Part shown: positions 57,405-64,000 of the stretch, one piece after another
Position numbering within the stretch: the first letter of the stretch is position 1
Layout of the letters: each line of letters opens with the position of its first letter
Source of the DNA: Erpetoichthys calabaricus
Lineage: Eukaryota > Chordata > Cladistia > Polypteriformes > Polypteridae
Length of the DNA stretch: 64,000 bases
Assembly (NCBI RefSeq): GCF_900747795.2
Contig: NC_041394.2
Coordinates: 338,061,414-338,125,413 of the forward strand
Direction of reading: 5' to 3'
Notes under the pieces: model-generated
Databases searched by the model: none
What the model was told of the DNA's origin: nothing
What the model saw: the letters and a program-made list of their open reading frames with translations, nothing else
Translations under genes and position numbers: made by a program

Positions 57405-59009
57405 AAAAAATGATAAAAAAAATTAAAGGAATACTTTGTAAACACATCAGATCTCAATGGGAAAAAAGTCACGCTGGATACCTCTACTGATATGGACTGG
57501 GTAATGTGTTAGGAATGAAAGGATGCCACATCGTTTGATGGAAATTAAAATCATCAACACACGGAGGGCTGAATTCAAAGACACTCCGAAATTCAAAGGG
57601 AAAATATGATGTGGCAGGCAGGCGAGTCCATTTTGGCAAAATTTCTTTGCAGCAACTCACAATCGTGCTCAGTAGTTTGTATGCCCCCCACATGCTTGTC
57701 TGCATGCCTGACAACGTCTGGGGGTTTGCCTGCTCCTAATGAGACAACAGATGGTGTCTTGGGAGATCTCCTCCCAGATCTGGACCAGGACATCACTGAG
57801 CTCCTGGACAGTCTGAGGTGCAACCTGGCGGCGACGTATGGACCGAAACATAATGTCCCACCCAGAGGTGTTCTATTGGTTTGAGGTCAGGCGAGTGACC
57901 GTGGGGGACAGTCAATGGTATCAATGCCTTCATCCTCCAGGAACTGCCTGCATACTCACACCACATGATGCCAGGCATTGTTGTGCACTAGGAGGAACCC
58001 AGAACCCACTGCACCAGGATAGGGTCTGACAATGGGTCCAAGGATTTCATTCCGATACCTAATGGCAGTCAAGGTGCCGTTGTCTAGCCTGTAGAGGTCT
58101 GTGCATCCCTCCATGGATATGCCTCCTCAGATATACCATCACTGACCCACCACCAAACCGGTCATGCTGAATGATGTTACAGGCAGCATAACGTTCTCCA
58201 TGGCTTCTCCAGACCCTTTCACGTCTGTCACACGTGCTCAGGGTGAACCTGCTCTCATCTGTGAAAAGCACAGGGTGCCAGTGGTGGACCAGCTAATTCT
58301 GGTATTCTACGGCAAATGCCAATCAAGCTCCACGGTGCTGGGCAGTGAGCACAGGGCCCACTAGAGGATGTCAGACCCTCAGGCCACCCTCATGAAGTCT
58401 GTTTCTGATTGTTTGGTAAGAGACATTCACACGAGTGGCCTGGTGGAGGTCATTTTGTAGGCTCTGGCAGTCCTCATCCTGTTCCTCCTTGCCCAAAGGA
58501 GCAGATACTAGTGGGTCCTGCTGATGGGTTAAGGACCTTCTAGGATGTGTCCTGGCTAGCTCTCCTAGAGCAACTGCCTGTCTCCTGGAATCTCCTCCAT
58601 GCCCTTGAGGCTGTGCTGGAAGACACATCAAACCTTCTGGCAATGGCACATATTGCCATTGGACTACCTGTGCAACCAACATCTGTAGGGTCCAGGTATT
58701 GCCTCATGCTACCAGTAGTGAGACTGACTATAGCCAAATGCAAAACGAGCGAAAAACAGTCAGAAAAGATGGGGTTGGGAATGGTCAGTGACCTCCCTCC
58801 ACCTGTTAGACCATTCATTCCCGTTTTGGGGGTCGTCTCATTGTTTTCCCTCTAGTGCACCTGTTGTTAATTTCATTAACACCAAAGCAGCTGAAACTGA
58901 TTAACAAGCCCCTCTGCTACTTAACTGACCAGATCAACAGCCCAGACGTTTCATTGACTTGATGCTAGACTCGGGATAAAAAGTGTTCCTTTAGTTTTTT
59001 TGAGCAGCA
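57405..59009 (-). mobile_element. Second Tc1-like transposon, decayed
   Basis: The left end aaaaaaaattaaaggaatac and the complement of the right end (aaaaaaactaaaggaacact) match. On the minus strand transposase pieces run from MAICAIARRFDVSSSTASRA (about 58660) through RNRLHEGGLRV, LFTDESRFTLSTCDRRERVW (58270-58215), GGGSVMV, to CPPRSPDLKPIEHLW near 57900. At least three frameshifts break it. It belongs to a different subfamily from its neighbour. Confidence 0.85.
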
Positions 59010-60229
59010 TATATTTATATATATATTATATATCTATACTAATAAAAGGCAAAGCCCTCACTGACTGACTCACTCACTCACTGACTCACTCATCACTAAT
59101 TCTCCAACTTCCCGTGTAGGTAGAAGGCTGAAATTTGGCAGGCTCATTCCTTACAGCTTACTTACAAAAGTTAGGCAGGTTTCATTTCGAAATTCAAAGC
59201 GTAATGGTCATAACTGGAACATATTTTTTGTCCATACACTGTAATGGAGGAGGCGGAGTCACGTATCGCGTCATCACGCCTCCTACGTAATCACGTGAAC
59301 TAAAAACAAGGAAGACATTTACAGCACGAGTCGCACGCGGGAACGAAGGTAAATGACGTTAATTTTTGACTGTCTTTTAATACTGTGTAAGCATACATAT
59401 TAACACATGTGCAATTAAACGTGTGCATTTACGGGGTGATTTCTCAGGCTTAAAAGCTCACCTTTTATCAAACGCGGGAACAAAGGTAACTGACGTTGTT
59501 CACTGTCTTTTAATACTGTGTAACCATACATATTAACACATGTCCAATTAAACGTGTGCATTTACGGGGTGATTTCTCAGGCTTAAAAGCTCGCCTTTTA
59601 CTAAAAAGGTAAATGCAAAACTATTTTCAATCAGTTTATTGAAACGCTCCCTTTAAGGATTGCAATAACATATTCACGAGATAAAAGAACGAAGTAGGGG
59701 GAAATGGAGGAACAGCCGCAAACAGCGAAGAGCAAAAAATTAATTAAACAATTGAGAACGGAGCGAGTTAAGCATACAAGCATGTTCATAAGGGAAACAA
59801 ACCACGGTGTAAAACGTAAGTTTAAATAAAGTTTATAGAAACGCTCCCGCTGCGGATTGCAATAACATATTCGCGAGATAAAAGTTTAATGAGAAGACAC
59901 GAGGTATAAACGAACCACACGCCGTGGCGCAACGTTAGGGGCAACAGTTTCAACCATTCTATGATCTGCTTCTCGCAACTGAAAGACGGCACATGGCGGA
60001 TGTTAGCCGACTTGCTGACCGCAACGTTAGGGGCTTCAAGTATGGCGCTGACGCCACATCTCAGTGCCAACACTTTGCAGACTGTACTTAAAAGACACGC
60101 TCTCCTCACTGGACAGTTAAAAACACCAATCAAACTAACGATGACATCAAGTATTACCCAATCAAAAGTAGGAAAGGAGGCATCTTCATAAAATGCGTGT
60201 GGGATGATTTGCATGAGACGCTGCTTTAA

Positions 60230-60352
60230 AAAAAAAAATGATTACAAAAATACGGGATAAATCCCGTCCAGTATTGATTCAAAACGGGACGCGCAATTTC
60301 ATTGTCAAACGCGGCACGATTCCGTATTTTAAAGGACGGGTGGCAACCCTAC
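60230..60352 (-). mobile_element. Short hAT-type end inside the Helitron
   Basis: In reverse it starts agggttgccacccgtccttt and runs about 120 bases through cgtcccgttttgaatc and atttatcccgtatttttg. Such termini are known from fish hAT elements. The other end is not visible. Confidence 0.4.
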
Positions 60353-61299
60353 AGTGCCAGGTAACCACCCATACAATCAGATTGTGATTCAGACTAGGAA
60401 TGCAATGAATGTAATTACCCCGATCTACATACAAGGCGAAAGTCTTGCAACATTCAAAGATGATGGTTTGGGATAATTAGTACTTATTAAGTACACCATG
60501 GAACATAAAAGAGCTTATGAAGCCTTGAACCAAAAAAAGCAACATCTCAGAGATCGTACAAAAAAAAAATAGGAGGTAATGTCGTTTTACTCGCTGTTGA
60601 TTTTAGTGAAACATTACCAGTTATTCCACGAGGGAGACCAGCAGATGAACTCAACGCTTCTTTAAAATCCATGCTTCTCCCACGGTTGGTTATATGTCGC
60701 GTGTTCTCGGGTAGGTACACCAAAAAATGTATACATTTAAGCATGTAATGGGCAAAGAAAAAATGAGGTATACCCGAAGGCACTGCAGTAGTACTCAATG
60801 TAACTTTACTTCTTAAATGTTAATGTTTTACTGTTTAATAATTTATACGCTTCTTATATATTGTTCAAATTCTTTTATCAAAATACCAGTGACAGCGCAA
60901 TGCACGATAACATGGAGTGAATACACCATACGCATCTGCCCACGGCCGCCCTGGTGTGCGCAGATAGGAGTTGATTCTAAAATAAAATAAACATAAAAAG
61001 AGTAATACAATCATCACCCATAAAGCGGATAGCAGACGTGACGTATTATATGTGTACCACATTTCAAGTCAATAGGTGAAACAGTTTGCAAGCTACAGGT
61101 GATTTAAATATCCTGGACAGACCAACGAAAAGCCACGGTAGCAAATTATACAAGAAGATTTTACTGTTTAATTATTTATATTTATATGAAATGTGCTTCT
61201 TATATATTACTTCATATTCTCATATGATAATGATGTTAATGTTGTTTATATTGATTTCTATGTTATTGTAAGTGCATCTATGTGTGTATATGTATGTAT

Positions 61300-61324
61300 G
61301 TATGTATGTGTGTATATATATATA

Positions 61325-61368
<44 letters not shown>

Positions 61369-61440
61369 ATATGTGTATATGTATATATAATATATCTGTA
61401 TATGTGTGTATATGTGTGTGTATATGTACTGTATATATAT
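61300..61440. repeat. (TA)n/(TG)n-rich low-complexity tract
   Basis: Mixed tatg, ta and tgta repeats within the Helitron. Open frames here are repeat artefacts. Confidence 0.9.
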
Positions 61441-61578
61441 ATGACAGCAACACTCATAACAATGACAACACAATTACATTGACAATCATGTTACGTTATT
61501 TTTAAAATGTTTCCTTTACTTTTTCATAACCTCTTTAACACACTACTTCTCCGCTGCGAAGCGCGGGTATTTTGCTAG

Positions 61579-61581
<3 letters not shown>

Positions 61582-61610
<29 letters not shown>

Positions 61611-62160
61611 ATTTCTTTAAACCTTCTCATTAATAATATCAACTGCCTGAACATCATTGTCAAAATGCGTACTAAAGTAGATTGGTTTTCAGCAGTACTC
61701 TCTCACTGCACTTTATCACAAACATACCAACCCAATTGTGACAGATAGATGCCATCATGTCTCCAACTTCATTTGTTACCTTCCGTCTACAGAGTTCTTT
61801 TACTAGGGTAGGAATACAACACATTTAAGAACTTTTTCATTCCTACAGCCAAAAGCATTTTGAACACTAGTAGTTTTACGCATCCTGCAGAGTTCACAAT
61901 TATCATCATGTATAGTTATATTAATCGTATGGATGTGTGTATTGATTGCAACAATAGTTAACATGTGTTGTTTCTTGTAATGGTGCAACAATGTCCTATG
62001 TTTTGTAAATTGCCTACTTCAAAAAAAATTTCTGTCTGGAAAACGTAACCAAACCTAAACCAACAGTAAATTGCTTTGAACTTTGAAACTGTAAACGAAA
62101 TATACAATACAATATATTATAATTAGACTCAGCAAAATAATAAACAGGCATGCAATTATT
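61582..62160. other. Intergenic, nothing recognised
   Basis: A (TA)n run follows the Helitron end. The rest shows no gene or repeat family. Confidence 0.45.
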
Positions 62161-62165
62161 GTGGA

Positions 62166-63185
62166 GTGGTCTTTGTAGACATAAGTTCAAGACAGAACTG
62201 TCTCAAGATGGTGAAGCTTCTGGTTTTGGGCCCTCCAGACAGAAGAGGCAGATCCAAGCGGACAGACACTGGAAGTGTTCTAGCCATCAATGCACTGGTC
62301 TGCAGAGTGAGGAAGAGTAATGCATTTAGGGGTCGCCAGCTCCGGTTCTGGAGAACCACCGTAGCTGCAGATTTTCATTCTAACCCTTTTCTTAACGAGT
62401 GCGTTGTTTATGATGCTAATTAACTTCTTTTAAACTAATTTAAATTGACTTACTCTTGAAGACTCAGACCCCTTAATTGTTTCTTTTTCCTTAATTAGCA
62501 GCCAAATAATAATGAGATATAAAATGAGCCAAAACAACTGGTGTCCATCGTACAATATCTCAAAATAAAGAAAGGTGAAGGTCTCAGGAATGTTGATCTG
62601 CTCGGGTCCCCAAAACATTTCAACAGTGCTGCTCTTAGAAAGGGAAAACTAAACAATTTTGGAAATGTCTGTACCACGAGAGCAGCAACAAGCCACGGAA
62701 TTAAAGAACGGCTTTTACTAACAACAAGAATCAGCACCTCATTAAGCAGCTGATTGGAGGGAAATTGGTTGGAGTTTGAGGCCCTGACTTAGTTGGTCTT
62801 CCGTTGGCTCCCTCACTTCACATTTCATTTCTGTTTACGTGCCACTTAAGGAAAGAAATGAAGCAACTCAGAGGAATGATAAAGAAATTCAGGCGAACAA
62901 ATCTTAAAAAATCAATTCAATTAAAATATTTACAAGAAGTTAATTAGCAAGAGAAACAGGGCACTCATTAAAATAAGGGTTACAATGAAAAAACCTCAGC
63001 CATGGCTGTCCTCCAGGACCAGAGTTGGCGACCCTGCATTAGAACACAGCACCAAACCCTCAGATAGTGGCAGAATTGCATTCAATAGAGCCCTTCAGCT
63101 GCCTCCTGTGCACACATGTGACAGACACCTTTTTATGAAGGTGCATAGTACTTCTGTATGCAAGTCTCATCATGGGGCCGTGTAG
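62166..63185 (+). other. Short open frame split by a hAT element
   Basis: Frame 62166-62326 (SRQNCLKMVKLLVLGPPDRR, GRSKRTDTGSVLAINALVCR, VRKSNA) continues in the same frame after the element as LEHSTKPSDSGRIAFNRALQ, LPPVHTCDRHLFMKVHSTSV and CKSHHGAV, stop at 63185. Without the insertion the frame would be about 105 codons. No homology recognised. It may be an old exon or chance. Confidence 0.3.
62327..63034. mobile_element. Non-autonomous hAT element (family B), second copy
   Basis: Starts taggggtcgccagctccgg and ends cagagttggcgaccc. The interior is the reverse complement of much of 8507-9204. Flanks share tgcatt (62321-62326 and 63035-63040), a decayed 8-base duplication. Confidence 0.82.
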
Positions 63186-64000
63186 TAAATTTTAAAACTT
63201 TTCTTTACCTATATTCTTTTTTCAGCTCCAAGCAATGTTTTTCATGTGACAACAGATGATAAGGGCTTGTGTTGAGTGTGCAGCACATGGAAAAGAAGGC
63301 AGTAGCAATACAGGTGGCAGTAGCATAAAGGGAGTTATCTCAATAGGTGGCCTGCAGGCCAGATCCAGCCTGCTGGTAAAACATAAGTGGCCAATTATGA
63401 AATTTTACATAATTTTAATTAAAGTGAAATGTAGATCATTATACTTAAACATCCCTTTAAAGACGTTTAATATTTGACTGGTGAAGTGGACCTCAAAGGC
63501 AAAGGTGCCAAATAGCTCCATCGATCCAGAAATCCATTTACCGCACTGCACACACAGCCAGCTAGCTAATGAAAATGGATCTTTGTAAGCAAGAGTGTTA
63601 AACGTGAAAGTGAAAATTGGACATTTACATTTAAGCAACTTATTTGTACAGTGCACTTCTGTTTGTCACAGATCCATGGTCTGTTACTCTCAGTCATGAA
63701 ATTTGGCCTGAAACCAAGATACTTCTGTATGCAAAGGACAAGTACAAAAATCCATGGCTCAGGAAGTCTTAAAAATAACATTACAAAAAACACCGCACTT
63801 GCAGCATTTTGGGTTCACAATGTAGCAGCCCTTGGTTTAATTGAAATGACACGCAGAGAGTCTCAGACTGGTGTGTTTATCTTTATGTCTTAAACTTTGG
63901 TTTGTTATTGAAGTTGTTATGCCGTCACAAGCATTGTGAAAACTATAAACAAAAAATATAAACATGCATTTTTTAACATTCTACAAAGAAACAGAACAAA
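63186..64000. other. Intergenic, nothing recognised
   Basis: No gene or repeat family recognised up to the window end. Confidence 0.45.

Larger units (their letters stand above)
59033..61578 (+). mobile_element. Helitron, 2.55 kb, eroded helicase
   Basis: Starts TCTATACTAATAAAAGGC after an A and ends with a hairpin (cgctgcgaagcg) and ttttgCTAG before a T, the canonical Helitron ends. Helicase remnants lie near 60480-60790: EHKRAYEALNQKK, VVLLAVDFSETLPVIPRGRP and SHGWLYVACSRVGTPKNVYI, the last being motif VI. Rep domain not recognised. Two tandem direct duplications lie at 59340-59605 and between 59620 and 59886. A short hAT end lies at 60230-60352. Confidence 0.85.

Noticed and set aside
55601-59009. 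The two adjacent Tc1 elements as one composite transposon
   Set aside because: They belong to different subfamilies with different termini, and the first has its own TA flanks on both sides.
61220-61505. Frames rich in Tyr-Ile repeats as membrane proteins
   Set aside because: They translate a TA/TG microsatellite.

Overview
The window looks like nuclear DNA of a ray-finned fish. It combines vertebrate replication-dependent histone genes without introns, a C2H2 zinc-finger gene of the fish type with an acidic N-terminus, and a dense fish-like load of SINEs, LINEs, hAT, Tc1, piggyBac and Helitron elements. I cannot name the species from sequence alone; an early-branching ray-finned fish is only a guess.

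Region 1 (1-3.5 kb) holds a decayed piggyBac transposase cut by a LINE fragment, then a long perfect-looking hairpin near 3.2-3.4 kb. Region 2 (4-17.3 kb) is a dispersed histone cluster: H1 pseudogene (+), H3 (-), H4 pseudogene (+), H2B (-), H2A (-), H2B (+). The four intact genes each end in a histone 3' stem-loop. The H2A, H2B and H3 promoters carry recognisable octamer, CCAAT or TATA boxes. Both genes whose product must match the others one-to-one but that stand alone here (H1, H4) are dead.

Region 3 (17.3-25.7 kb) is a nest of mobile elements. An old I-clade LINE with an RNase H domain has been entered by a hAT element (itself entered by an RTE LINE), two tRNA-derived SINEs and a foldback-type hAT derivative. 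Nearly every junction still shows its target-site duplication. Region 4 (25.7-40.5 kb) is a zinc-finger gene: a probable 5' exon, an acidic coding exon and a seven-finger exon 11.8 kb downstream, with compatible splice phases. Its large intron contains two hammerhead-ribozyme motifs in a Penelope-like repeat, a hAT transposase remnant split by another hAT, a 1.4 kb TA-flanked element and LINE tails.

Region 5 (40.5-55 kb) is intergenic repeat DNA: hAT, SINEs, a well preserved L2-type LINE reverse transcriptase, three related LTR-like fossils and microsatellites. Region 6 (55-64 kb) has two Tc1-like transposons back to back, a Helitron with clear ends and an eroded helicase, and a hAT copy that splits a short open frame. 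Apart from the four intact histone genes and the zinc-finger gene, I see no confidently functional host gene.
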